Shown piece after piece: positions 41,875 through 50,805 of a stretch of DNA of 64,000 nucleotides. The translations under genes and the position numbers were made by a program. The notes beneath the pieces were generated by a model that searched no databases, had not been told where the DNA came from, and saw only the letters and a list, made by a program, of their open reading frames with translations. Numbering within the stretch: the first letter of the stretch is position 1; each line of letters begins with the position of its first letter. Location of the stretch: contig JAXMCR010000003.1 in assembly GCA_046349255.1 (NCBI GenBank), forward strand, positions 868,001 through 932,000, read 5' to 3'. The stretch is from DAIODI01 sp046349255 (GTDB lineage Bacteria > Pseudomonadota > Alphaproteobacteria > Rhizobiales > Aestuariivirgaceae).

Positions 41875-43611
41875 ATGTCGTTCGACGTCGTCGCCTCCAG
41901 CCGCATCGAACGCGAGAAGATCAGCCCCTGGCGCTCGGTGCTTTACACCGGCGGCCAGTTCGGCCTGCTCGCCGTCTCCCTCGCGCTCGTCGGCATCCTG
42001 TCGATGTTCAACCAGCGCCCGATCATCGTCGGCGTGATGAGCCTCGGCTATGCCACGCTCATCGCCGTGTTCATGCTCGCGGGCGTCGTGGTGGCGCGCC
42101 GCCGGCTGTTCGGCGCGGCCGCCGGCGAAGTGATCGGCGGCGCAGCGGCGGGCGGCATCGCGGGCGCGATGCTCACCGTCGTCGCGGCCTGCACCTGGAC
42201 ATGGCCGTGGCTGCGCCAGATCTTCGTGGTGCTCGAGCCGCTGCTGCTCAAGTTCCTGACGTTCTACAACGCCTCGCCCGTGACCGGCATGGGCCTCATG
42301 ATCCTGTTCTCGATCGCCATGGGCGCGCTCGGGGCACTGCTCGTCGTGATGCCACGGCCGATCAGCCGGCCGCTGGTCGCCGGCCTCATCGGCGCGGGCC
42401 TCGCCGGCCTGTTCCAGGAACTGATCCGTCCGATCCTCGCCAACAGCGCCTACACGAAGCCGCTGCATGACCAGATCTATACCTACACCGGCCTCAAGCT
42501 TCAGGGCGCGATCATCATCTTCATCCTGTGCGCCATCGGCAGCGTGCTGCGCATGGCGTACGGCAAGCAGGCGAGCCAGGCGTTCCACGCGCTGCCCGCC
42601 GAGACGCAGAAGAACATCCGCTGGACGGCGTTCGCCATCCTCGGCCTGATCGCGGTGCTGTTCCCGGCGTTCGCCGGCAACTTCATCGGCCAGGTGCTGC
42701 TGCTCGTCGCGCTCTTCACGCTGATGGGCATGGGCCTCAACATCGAGGTGGGCCTCGCCGGCCTCCTCGACCTCGGCTTCGTCGCCTTCTACGCGGTCGG
42801 CGCGTACACGACAGCCCTGCTGACCGCCGACAGCGACTTCGCGCTCGCGCACCTCGCTTGGTGGGAGGCGATGCCGATCGCCGTGCTCATGTCGGTGTTC
42901 GTCGGCATCCTGTTCGGCGTGCCCGTGCTGAAGGTCCGCGGCGACTACCTCGCGGTCGCCACCATGGGCCTCGGCGAGATCGTGCGCGTGATCGTGCTGT
43001 CGGATGCGGCCGCGCCGCTGCTCGCCGGCGCGAAGGGCATCCTGCACATCCCTCGGCCGATGTTCTTCGGCTACGAGCTCAACACGCCGGTGGCGCTGTT
43101 CTACCTCGCGCTCACCGGCACGGCGATCGCCGCCTTCATCGCCTGGCGACTGGAAGACTCACGCCTCGGCCGCGCCTGGATGGCGATCCGCGACGACGAG
43201 GACGTTGCCCAGGCGCTCGGCATCAACCTGATCAACGTGAAGCTCCTCGCCTACGGCCTCGGCGCCGCGTTCGCCGGGCTCGCAGGCTCGATCTTCGCCA
43301 CCATGCTGGGCTCGATCTACCCGGCCTCGTTCCAGCTCATCATCTCGATCAACGTGCTCGCCCTCATCATCGTGGGCGGCATGGGGAGCCTCCCCGGCGT
43401 GGCGCTCGGCGCGCTCGTGCTGATCGGCCTGCCCGAGATGCTGCGCGAGTTCGGCGAGTTCCGCTACCTGTTCTACGGCATCGCGATCGTCGCCGTGATG
43501 CGCCTCAAGCCCGAGGGCCTGTGGCCGTCCGCCGCCCGTCGCCGCGAAGCGCGCAGCGAGCAGGAGCTCGCTGCCGAACGCGAAGCCGCCCTCATCGCCG
43601 AGAAGGCCTGA
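41875..43611 (+). CDS. livM: branched-chain-type ABC transporter permease LivM with long N-terminal region
   Basis: 578 residues, three bases after livH. The first 250 residues are an additional membrane region with many hydrophobic helices (LAVSLALVGILSMF, VIGGAAAGGIAGAML, LIRPILANSAYT). The LivM core follows, from ALFTLMGMGLNIEVGLAGL through VPVLKVRGDYLAVATMGLGE and the EAA-like GRAWMAIRDDEDVAQALGI. Ordinary LivM is around 300-460 residues. The core and signatures are intact. Confidence 0.88.
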   Translation: MSFDVVASSRIEREKISPWRSVLYTGGQFGLLAVSLALVGILSMFNQRPIIVGVMSLGYATLIAVFMLAGVVVARRRLFGAAAGEVIGGAAAGGIAGAMLTVVAACTWTWPWLRQIFVVLEPLLLKFLTFYNASPVTGMGLMILFSIAMGALGALLVVMPRPISRPLVAGLIGAGLAGLFQELIRPILANSAYTKPLHDQIYTYTGLKLQGAIIIFILCAIGSVLRMAYGKQASQAFHALPAETQKNIRWTAFAILGLIAVLFPAFAGNFIGQVLLLVALFTLMGMGLNIEVGLAGLLDLGFVAFYAVGAYTTALLTADSDFALAHLAWWEAMPIAVLMSVFVGILFGVPVLKVRGDYLAVATMGLGEIVRVIVLSDAAAPLLAGAKGILHIPRPMFFGYELNTPVALFYLALTGTAIAAFIAWRLEDSRLGRAWMAIRDDEDVAQALGINLINVKLLAYGLGAAFAGLAGSIFATMLGSIYPASFQLIISINVLALIIVGGMGSLPGVALGALVLIGLPEMLREFGEFRYLFYGIAIVAVMRLKPEGLWPSAARRREARSEQELAAEREAALIAEKA

Positions 43612-43616
43612 CGTCC

Positions 43617-44405
43617 ATGGCAACGGAAGCTCTCCTCAACACCATCGACATGACGAAGCGCTTCGGCGGCCTCGTCGCCGTCGACAAGCTCAACCTGCAG
43701 GTCCGCGAGGGATCGATCCACTCGATCATCGGGCCGAACGGCGCTGGCAAGACCACCGTCTTCAACTGCATCATGAACTTCTACAATCCCGACGACGGCG
43801 AGGTGTGGTTCGAGGGCGTGCGTCTCGACGGCGTCACCCCCGACCGCGTCGCCTCTGCGGGCATCAACCGCACCTACCAGAACATCCGCCTGTTCAAGAA
43901 CCTCACCGCCATCGAGAACATCATGGTGGGCAGCCACATCCACCAGAAGTCGACGTGGCTCGGCGCGATCCTGCGGACGCCCGGTACACGGGCGAGCGAG
44001 GCGGCGGCGCACGAGGAGGCGATCAAGCTCCTCGATTTCGTCGGCCTCACCGGCCGCGGCGACGTGGTGGCGCGCAACCTCGCGTACGGCGAACAGCGCC
44101 GCCTCGAGATCGGCCGCGCGCTCGCCACGCGGCCGCGCCTCCTGCTGCTCGACGAGCCGATGGCCGGCATGAACCCGCGCGAGTCGATCGACATGATGGA
44201 CTTCGTGCGCAAGGTGCGCGACCAGCGCGGCGTGACGATCCTGCTCATCGAGCACTCGATGCGCGTCGTCATGGGCATTTCCGACCGCATCAGCGTGCTC
44301 GACCACGGCGTCAAGATTTCCGAAGGCACCGCCAAGGAGGTGCAGGCCGACAAGAAGGTGATCGAGGCCTACCTCGGCACGACCGCGGAGAAGGCGCTCA
44401 AGTGA
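43617..44405 (+). CDS. livG: branched-chain-type ABC transporter ATP-binding protein LivG
   Basis: 262-residue ATPase. Walker A GPNGAGKT is at residues 39-46, ABC signature LAYGEQRR, Walker B LLLLDEPMAGMNP and switch His in LIEHSMRVV. The characteristic LivG region GINRTYQNIRLF is present. The ATG follows livM by five bases. It works with LivF on the two permeases. Confidence 0.93.
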   Translation: MATEALLNTIDMTKRFGGLVAVDKLNLQVREGSIHSIIGPNGAGKTTVFNCIMNFYNPDDGEVWFEGVRLDGVTPDRVASAGINRTYQNIRLFKNLTAIENIMVGSHIHQKSTWLGAILRTPGTRASEAAAHEEAIKLLDFVGLTGRGDVVARNLAYGEQRRLEIGRALATRPRLLLLDEPMAGMNPRESIDMMDFVRKVRDQRGVTILLIEHSMRVVMGISDRISVLDHGVKISEGTAKEVQADKKVIEAYLGTTAEKALK

Positions 44406-45124
44406 AACCGGCTGCCATGAACATCCTCGACGTCCAGAACCTCCACGTCTTCTACGGCAACATCCACGCGCTGAAGGGTATTTCGCTCCGGCTCGGCAAG
44501 GACCAGATCGTTACGCTGATCGGCGCGAACGGCGCCGGGAAGAGCACCACGCTGCGCGCCATCTCCGGCATCCTTGCCGCGAGCGAAGGCGACATCCTCT
44601 ACGAAGGCCAGTCGGTGCGCGAACTCGCCCCGCACCACATCGTCGCGAAGGGCCTGATCCAGGTGCCGGAAGGCCGGCGCATCTTCTCCCGCCTCACGGT
44701 TGCGGAGAATCTGCGCATCGGCGCGTTCCTCAACAACGACAAGAAGTGGATCGCCGAGACGGAGGAGAAGTGCCTCACGGCCTTTCCCGTGCTGCGCCAG
44801 CGCCTCACGCAGATCGCCGGAACGCTGTCGGGCGGCGAGCAGCAGATGCTCGCGATGGCCCGCGGCCTCATGTCGAACCCGCGCGTGCTGCTGCTCGATG
44901 AGCCGAGCATGGGCCTTGCGCCGATCCTCATCCAGCAGATCTTCGATACGATTGTCGAGATCCGCAAGCTCGGCGTCGCCGTGCTGCTGGTCGAGCAGAA
45001 CGCCTTCCTGGCGCTCCAGATCGCCGACTACGGCTACGTGATCGAGACGGGCGAGATCGTGCTCGAAGGCCCCGGCCAGGAGCTGCTCGCGAACCCGCAG
45101 GTCAAGGAAGCCTATCTCGGCTGA
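44402..45124 (+). CDS. livF: branched-chain-type ABC transporter ATP-binding protein LivF
   Basis: 240 residues. Walker A GANGAGKS at about 41-48, LivF-typical IPEGRRIF-like VPEGRRIFSRLTVAENL, signature LSGGEQQMLAMARGL, Walker B LLLDEPSMGLAP. I chose the GTG at 44402, which overlaps the livG stop by four bases (GTGA) and has GGAGAAGG seven bases upstream; an ATG five codons later (MNILDVQ) is an alternative. It ends seven bases before the ridA-like gene. Confidence 0.93.
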   Translation: MKPAAMNILDVQNLHVFYGNIHALKGISLRLGKDQIVTLIGANGAGKSTTLRAISGILAASEGDILYEGQSVRELAPHHIVAKGLIQVPEGRRIFSRLTVAENLRIGAFLNNDKKWIAETEEKCLTAFPVLRQRLTQIAGTLSGGEQQMLAMARGLMSNPRVLLLDEPSMGLAPILIQQIFDTIVEIRKLGVAVLLVEQNAFLALQIADYGYVIETGEIVLEGPGQELLANPQVKEAYLG

Positions 45125-45131
45125 CCGCACG

Positions 45132-45518
45132 ATGGCGGAGATCCGGCACGTCCTCGTCGCTGCGCAGTCGACCGAGGGCTGGCCCTACAGCCACGTCGTC
45201 CTCGACGATCTCTACGCGCACGTGTCGGGCGTCGTTTCGCCCGACGTTCCCGGCGCGCCTGCGCCTTCGGGCGATGTCGAGGCGGAAGCCGACATCGTGC
45301 TCGACGCCATCGCGAAGACGCTCGCCGAGGTGGGACTCGGCCTCGACCGCGTGGTGCGGGTCCTCGTGCACCTGACCGACCTCGATCGCATGGCCGATCT
45401 CAACCGGGCCTACGTCCGCCACTTCCCGCCCGGCCGCCAGCCGGCGCGCACCTGCGTCGAATCGCAAAAACTCGCCGGCGGCGCGAGCGTCGAGATCACG
45501 GTCACTGCGCGCCGGTGA
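45132..45518 (+). CDS. RidA/YjgF family reactive-intermediate deaminase
   Basis: 128 residues of the trimeric RidA fold. The conserved C-terminal block RTCVESQKLAGGASVEITVTA contains the Arg that anchors the substrate carboxylate, and VLVHLTDLDRMADLNRAYVRHF is the family helix/strand pattern. RidA hydrolyses reactive enamine/imine intermediates made by PLP enzymes and amine oxidases. It begins seven bases after livF, so it is likely translated from the same transcript. In this context it may deal with imino acids formed by the nearby FAD dehydrogenase. Confidence 0.85.
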   Translation: MAEIRHVLVAAQSTEGWPYSHVVLDDLYAHVSGVVSPDVPGAPAPSGDVEAEADIVLDAIAKTLAEVGLGLDRVVRVLVHLTDLDRMADLNRAYVRHFPPGRQPARTCVESQKLAGGASVEITVTARR

Positions 45519-45552
45519 GCGCCGGGCCACGACATGGTGGCGCGGAAAGAGG

Positions 45553-45575
45553 ATCCTCGGGTCAAGCCCGAGGAT
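45553..45575. repeat. single palindromic element of the A-type repeat, inverse context
   Basis: ATCCTCGGG...CCCGAGGAT is the same hairpin as half of each 86-bp unit downstream, standing alone directly after the ridA-like gene. Confidence 0.7.
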
Positions 45576-45661
45576 GACAAAGGGGGAGGATCGGTTCCCC
45601 TCCATCATCACCGTGCTCTTCCCACCCTCATCCCCCGCTAGCCCATACCCGGCCCCCGCTT

Positions 45662-45990
45662 GTCATCCTCAGGCCTGACCCGAGGATCCTCTTCGACGAC
45701 GCGAGAGGATGGCCGGGTCAAGCCCGGCCATGACGCTCTTTCTTCATGTCATCCTCGGGCTTGACCCGAGGATCCTCTTCGACGACGCCAAAGGATGGCC
45801 GGGTCGAGCCCGGCCATGACGTTCTTTCTTCATGTCACCCTCGGGCTTGACCCGAGGATCCTCTTCGACAACGTCAAAGGATGGCCGGGTCGAGCCCGGC
45901 CATGACGCTCTTTCTTCATGTCATCCTCGTGCTTGACCCGAGGATCCTCTTCGACGACGCCAAAGGATGGCCGGCGCGTGGCCGGCCCGG
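45662..45990. repeat. 86-bp tandem array of paired palindromes, about 3.8 copies
   Basis: Units start at 45662, 45748, 45834 and 45920, exactly 86 bases apart. Each unit holds hairpin A (ATCCTCGGG...CCCGAGGAT, some arms changed), a spacer CTCTTCGACGACGCCAAAGG, hairpin B (GGCCGGGTCGAGCCCGGCC) and a second spacer GACGCTCTTTCTTCAT. The fourth copy is degraded in hairpin B and merges with the end of the demethylase gene. The hairpin family recurs at 4224-4345. It fills most of the 490-base gap between ridA-like and the demethylase gene; I see no gene there. Confidence 0.9.
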
Positions 45991-46008
45991 CGCCGCGGCG
46001 GGTGGCGC

Positions 46009-48063
46009 CTACATCGCCACGGTGAGGCGCATGGCGTCGAGCATGGCGGCGTGGATGTTGCGCGAGGTCCAGGCGTCGCCGATGCGGTAGAGCGCGTAGG
46101 CGCCCGCCGGGTTCTTCTCGATCCCCTGCGCCCGCGCCTCGACGAGCGCGTGGAGGTCGACCTCGCCGAGATTCCGCGAGCCGGGTTTCAGCGCATGATA
46201 GAGATCGTCGTTCGGCAGCGTCGCATTGTCGCCCACCACGAGGTCGACCACGCGCTCCGACTGCTTGCCCGAAAACGCGTTCTCGAGGGTCGCCTTCAGT
46301 CGGTTGCCGGCGCGCGTCACGGCGACGAGCTTCGTGTCCGCCGTGATCGTCACCCCCGCCTTGTGGAGTTCGGTGAGGTGCGCGCCGAGGTTCGTCTCGG
46401 GAAGCTCCATGCCGACGGCGCGGTCTGGCGTCACGAGTTCCACCTTTGCGCCCTTCTTCGCCAGCACCTGCGAGGCGATGAGCGGCCCGTGGTCGCCGCT
46501 CTCGTCGAGCACCAGCGCCTCCTTGGGCGCGATGTCGCCGGCGAGCACGTCCCACACCGTCGTTGCAAGGTCCGTTCCCTCGAAGTCCCCGACCTTCGGC
46601 ACCCCGCCCGTCGCCACGATCACCACGTCGGGCGATCCGTCGAGCGCCTCGTCCGGCCCGGCAAGCGTGTTGTAGCGCACGTCGACACCGAGCCGGCCCA
46701 TCTCCTGCGCGAGCCACCGCGTGATGCCCGAGAGATCGCGCCGCCATGTCCCGCGTGAGGCGAGGTTCACCTGGCCGCCGAGCTCTCCGGTCGCCTCGTA
46801 GAGCCGCACCGAGTGCCCGCGCGTCGCGAGCACGCGCGCCGCCTCGAGGCCGCCCGGACCGCCGCCCACAACGGTGACGCGCTTCCTCGGCCCCTCCGCG
46901 CGGCCGATCACCTGCGGCAGCTGCAGCTCCCGTCCGGTCGCCACGTTGTGCGAGCACAGCGCATCCTTGCCGGCGATCACGCGGTCGACGCAGTAGCCCG
47001 CGCCCACGCACGGGCGGATCTCGGCCTCGCGGCCCTCGCGCAGCTTCCGCACGTGGTGCGGGTCGGCGAGGAACGCGCGCGTCATCCCCACCATGTCGAC
47101 GAATCCCTCCTTCACCGCGTGCACCGCGGTGGCAGCGTCGGTGATGCGCGTGGCGTGGAACACGGCGACGCCGGTGCCGGCCTCCTTCGCCGCCTGCCGG
47201 ATGGCGCCGGCGAGCGGGAGATAGGCGGCGGACGGCACCCACATCGTCGGCCAGATGCGGGCGATCGCCTGGTAGTCGATGGCATTGCCGCCGACCACGC
47301 TGATGAAGTCGATGAGCCCGCTCGCGGCATAGGCGCGCGCGATCGCTACGCAGTCGTCCTGCGTCAGGCCCCCTTTGAGGAACTCGTCACCTGGCATGCG
47401 GATGCCGAGGATGAAATCGTCCCCGACACGCTTGCGACAGGCCGCCAAAACCTCGAGCCCGAAGCGCATGCGGTTTTCGAGCGACCCGCCGTAATCGTCC
47501 GTCCGCGTATTCATCGCGGGCGACCAGAACTGCTCTATCAGCGTGCCGGCCTGCGTCGAGATTTCCACCCCGTCGAGGTACCCCTCCTGCGCGCGCGCCA
47601 CCGAATCCGCGTAGTCGGCGATGATGCGGGCGATGTCGTGATCCTCCATCGCCACCGGGAACGAGCGGTGCGACAGCTCGCGCAGCGGCGAGGGCGAGTA
47701 GGTCGGCAGCCAGTTGATGCTGTCCCAGCGCTCGCGCCGGCCGCCGTGGGTCAGCTGAACCGTGCACAGCGCACCCTCCCCGTGGATCGCCGCGGCGATC
47801 TTCCGGTACTGCGGGATCACCGCATCGACGGCGCCGTTGATCTGGCCGTAGTGGAAGGAATTCTCGATCGACACCGCCGTCGCGCCGCCGAACTGCACGA
47901 GGCCCACGCCGCCCCTCGCCTTCTCGCGCTCGTAGGCGACGTAGCGGTCGGTGATGTCGCCGCCGTCGGCGTAGCCCGGCGCGTGGCTTGTCGAGAGGAA
48001 GCGGTTGCGGATCGTCTTGCGACGGATCGTCAGCGGTTCGAAGAGCGGATCGAGCGCCCCCAT
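46009..48063 (-). CDS. FMN/FAD-dependent N-demethylase or related oxidoreductase (trimethylamine dehydrogenase/DgcA/StcD type)
   Basis: 684 residues. The N-terminal FMN-binding TIM barrel of the old yellow enzyme class (residues about 1-380) has RFLSTSHAPGYADGG and TVQLTHGGRR. A cluster region at Cys352, Cys358, Cys370 follows, where the second of the usual four iron-sulfur cysteines is Ala355 (CVGAGYCVD). A C-terminal dinucleotide-binding domain begins at RVTVVGGGPGGLEAARVL (about 395). This order is that of trimethylamine dehydrogenase, dimethylglycine demethylase DgcA and N-methylproline demethylase StcD. The Rieske oxygenase and DadA-like neighbours fit stepwise removal of N-methyl groups. 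Which methylated amine is used is not decided by sequence. Confidence 0.85.
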   Translation of the reverse strand: MGALDPLFEPLTIRRKTIRNRFLSTSHAPGYADGGDITDRYVAYEREKARGGVGLVQFGGATAVSIENSFHYGQINGAVDAVIPQYRKIAAAIHGEGALCTVQLTHGGRRERWDSINWLPTYSPSPLRELSHRSFPVAMEDHDIARIIADYADSVARAQEGYLDGVEISTQAGTLIEQFWSPAMNTRTDDYGGSLENRMRFGLEVLAACRKRVGDDFILGIRMPGDEFLKGGLTQDDCVAIARAYAASGLIDFISVVGGNAIDYQAIARIWPTMWVPSAAYLPLAGAIRQAAKEAGTGVAVFHATRITDAATAVHAVKEGFVDMVGMTRAFLADPHHVRKLREGREAEIRPCVGAGYCVDRVIAGKDALCSHNVATGRELQLPQVIGRAEGPRKRVTVVGGGPGGLEAARVLATRGHSVRLYEATGELGGQVNLASRGTWRRDLSGITRWLAQEMGRLGVDVRYNTLAGPDEALDGSPDVVIVATGGVPKVGDFEGTDLATTVWDVLAGDIAPKEALVLDESGDHGPLIASQVLAKKGAKVELVTPDRAVGMELPETNLGAHLTELHKAGVTITADTKLVAVTRAGNRLKATLENAFSGKQSERVVDLVVGDNATLPNDDLYHALKPGSRNLGEVDLHALVEARAQGIEKNPAGAYALYRIGDAWTSRNIHAAMLDAMRLTVAM

Positions 48064-48090
48064 GGTAATCCCCTCTTCAGGTGGTTGAGA

Positions 48091-49209
48091 TCAAACGTCG
48101 AGGCGGTTCAGCACCCACACGCCCATCGCCTGCACCATGTCGTCGCGCCACGACAGCGGACCCGGCCTGTAGAGCGCCGAGGCGAGCGCCTTCTGCTGCT
48201 TCTCGAGGATGCCCACGTCCTCGCGGCCGACCGCTTCCCAGCGCCGCTTGTAGGGCGCGGCCTTGGCCTCGAAGTCGGGATCTTCAAGCGCCTGCTTCGG
48301 GAAGCAGCCGCCGATCTCGAGGATCGAGCGGTCGTGCGAAAGCGGCGTCACGTTCAGCCACCAGAGGCAGTCCTGCGCCATCACGAACTGGCAGGTGGGG
48401 AAGATCACCGTGAAGTAGGTTCCCTGCTGGGCGTCCTCGTCGAGGCCCTCGATCGGCGCGAACGGCGGCGCCTCTCCGGGCAGAGTCGCGATGCTCCGTC
48501 CACTGATCACCTGGAGGCAGATCCACTGGCCCTTCGTCGGCAGCGTGCGCGACTGCTGCGCTCCCACGGTGTTCCTGTGCACGATGCCGGTGTGATAGGT
48601 CTCCATCGCGTTTTCGAGGATGAGCTTCCAGTTGCAATTCGGCTCGAGCGTGATGCGCCAGACGCAGCGCATGTCGGGGAGCTTGTGGGTCGCCATCCGC
48701 TGCGGGAAATCGCCGAGGTGCTCGAGGAGCGACGGGCCATCTTGGGAGAAGTTCGCAAACACGAAGCCCGCCCAGGTCTCAACGCGCAGGTTCACAAGCC
48801 CGTTCTCGACCCGGTCGAACCCCTCGGCGTCCTTCATGTCCGGGCAGCCGAACAGCGTCCCGTCCGACATGTAGCTCCAGGCGTGGTACGGGCAGATGAT
48901 GCGGCTTCCGGTGTTGCCTTCGCCCTCGAGCAGGATCGAGCCTCGGTGCCGACAGTAGTTGGCGAAGCAGCGAAGCTTTTCGTCCTTGCCGCGCACCAGC
49001 ACGATCGGGCCGCCGGGAGACTCGAAGGCGCGGTAGTCGCCCGCGTTCGGCAGCATCTCCTCTCGGCAGAGGAAGAACCAGTTCCTGAGGAACACGTTCT
49101 TGCGCTCGTTCTCGAACACCTCGGGATCGGTGTAGAACCCGGCCGGCATCGAACGGGCGCGGTTGACGGGCGCCATCGCGGCGCTGACCTGGTCGCGATC
49201 GAGTTTCAT
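48091..49209 (-). CDS. Rieske non-heme iron oxygenase of the quaternary-amine monooxygenase type
   Basis: 372 residues. The Rieske 2Fe-2S ligands are Cys86-x-His88 and Cys106-x2-His109 (NYCRHRGS and IICPYHAWS). The catalytic domain has the mononuclear iron motif NWKLILENAMETYHTGIVH with His206 and His211. A bridging acid (Glu203) stands two residues before the first His, as in the CntA/GbcA/Stc2 group acting on carnitine, glycine betaine and proline betaine. The chosen ATG (MKLDRDQ) follows a weak ribosome site. It lies 27 bases upstream of the demethylase gene on the same strand, so the two are likely one operon. A separate reductase partner is not nearby. Confidence 0.85.
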   Translation of the reverse strand: MKLDRDQVSAAMAPVNRARSMPAGFYTDPEVFENERKNVFLRNWFFLCREEMLPNAGDYRAFESPGGPIVLVRGKDEKLRCFANYCRHRGSILLEGEGNTGSRIICPYHAWSYMSDGTLFGCPDMKDAEGFDRVENGLVNLRVETWAGFVFANFSQDGPSLLEHLGDFPQRMATHKLPDMRCVWRITLEPNCNWKLILENAMETYHTGIVHRNTVGAQQSRTLPTKGQWICLQVISGRSIATLPGEAPPFAPIEGLDEDAQQGTYFTVIFPTCQFVMAQDCLWWLNVTPLSHDRSILEIGGCFPKQALEDPDFEAKAAPYKRRWEAVGREDVGILEKQQKALASALYRPGPLSWRDDMVQAMGVWVLNRLDV

Positions 49210-49414
49210 GCCGCGGACTGCACCACCATCGCCCCGCGGCGTCAACGGCCGCGCGGCGCAGAAGCCCTATGCGGCCACGGGTGGATAATTTTCGACGTCG
49301 CGGGCGCCCGCCCCTCCCCTCAGGCGATGGCTGCCATCGCCCGGAAGCACTGGCGAACGGTCCGGAATCGGTCTTAATCTCGGCCGCAATCACGATTTCG
49401 TCATGGAGCGCTAC

Positions 49415-50668
49415 ATGAAGGCGATCGTTCTCGGGGCGGGCATTGTCGGCATCACCACCGCGTACGAGCTGAACCGCGAGGGGCACGACGTCACCGTCAT
49501 CGACCGCGAGGCGCTGCCGGCCTCGTTCACGAGCTACGGCAACGCGGGGCTTTTCGCCCCCGCCCACTCCTACGCCTGGTCCTCGCCCGCCGCGCCGAAG
49601 ATCCTGATGAAGTCGCTCTGGCGCAACGACCAGGCGCTGAGGTTCCGGCCGAACCTCGACCCGGCCTTCTGGTCGTGGATGTGGCGCTTCTGGAACCAGT
49701 GCACGGCCGAGAAGGCCGCGCTCAACACGACTCGCAAGGTGCGCCTCTCCAACTACTCCCAGCAGGTGTTCCACGAGACGCTGGCGCGCACGCCGATCAA
49801 GTTCGACGGCCGCCAGGACGGGCTCCTCTACTTCTATCGCAACAAGTCCGTGTTCGAGACCGCGGCGGCGAAGTCGGAGATCCTGCAGAAGAACGGCTGC
49901 CCGATCGAGACGCTCGACGTTGCGGGCGTCATCGCCAAGGAGCCGGCGCTCGAACACGTGAAGGGCGAGATTGCGGGCGGCCTCTTCGCGAAGAACGACG
50001 AGTCCGGCGACTGCCGCCTGTTTGCGCGCAACATGGGCGAGTGGCTGAAGCAGCAGGGCGTGAAATTCCAGTTCGGCACCACGATCCAGGGGTTCGACAT
50101 CGAGGGCGACCGGATCGCCGGCGTGATCACCGACAAGGGCAAGGTGATGGGCGACATCTACGTGCTCTCGCTCGGCATCTACAGCCCGCACATCGCCCGC
50201 CAGCTCGGCGTCGACCTGCCGATCTATCCCGTGAAGGGCTACTCGATCACGGTGCCGATCGGTGGGCGCAACAACCCGCCCCGCATCGGCGGCGTCGACG
50301 AGGAGAACCTCACCGCCTACTGCCCGATGGGAGACCGCATGCGCGTGACGGCCACCGCCGAGTTCGCGGGCTACTCCAACGCCCACAAGCCGGAGGATTT
50401 CCGGCACATGCTGAAGGTGATCAAGACCCTGTTCCCGGACGGCGCCGACTACTCGAAGATCGAGTACTGGGCGGGCCTGCGACCGATGACGCCGGAAGGA
50501 ACGCCCATCCTCGGCCAGGGCCGCCACAAGAACCTGTGGTACAATACCGGGCAAGGCCACATGGGCTGGACGATGAGCCACGCGGGCGCGCGCATCACCG
50601 CCGACCTCGTGGCCGGCCGCAAGCCCGGCATCCCGCTCGACGGCATGACGCTCGACCGCGCCGCCTGA
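49415..50668 (+). CDS. DadA-like FAD-dependent amino acid dehydrogenase/oxidase
   Basis: 417-residue D-amino acid dehydrogenase-type flavoprotein. The FAD motif is KAIVLGAGIVGITTAYELN (Gly7, 9, 12). The C-terminal substrate/FAD signature is GLRPMTPEGTPILG, followed by NTGQGHMGWTMSHAG. The ATG at 49415 has GGAG six bases upstream; an ATG four codons earlier is less well placed. Such enzymes oxidise D-amino acids, proline or sarcosine, giving an imino acid and reducing the respiratory chain. It diverges from the Rieske gene over 205 bases, suggesting shared control. Confidence 0.87.
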   Translation: MKAIVLGAGIVGITTAYELNREGHDVTVIDREALPASFTSYGNAGLFAPAHSYAWSSPAAPKILMKSLWRNDQALRFRPNLDPAFWSWMWRFWNQCTAEKAALNTTRKVRLSNYSQQVFHETLARTPIKFDGRQDGLLYFYRNKSVFETAAAKSEILQKNGCPIETLDVAGVIAKEPALEHVKGEIAGGLFAKNDESGDCRLFARNMGEWLKQQGVKFQFGTTIQGFDIEGDRIAGVITDKGKVMGDIYVLSLGIYSPHIARQLGVDLPIYPVKGYSITVPIGGRNNPPRIGGVDEENLTAYCPMGDRMRVTATAEFAGYSNAHKPEDFRHMLKVIKTLFPDGADYSKIEYWAGLRPMTPEGTPILGQGRHKNLWYNTGQGHMGWTMSHAGARITADLVAGRKPGIPLDGMTLDRAA

Positions 50669-50805
50669 ACGAGGTGTCGCACCACGAATTTGGGTGAACG
50701 CCCAGTTTCTGCCCTGTTGATCGAGGATACGGCGGCCTTCATCCGATCGACAGACATCTCGGACGACACTCCGCCCGTTGGAGAGGGCGGGAGAAGGAGC
50801 CGGAC

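Noticed and set aside
45662..45990. CRISPR array
   Set aside because: The spacers between hairpins are identical from unit to unit and no cas gene is present; it is a simple tandem repeat.
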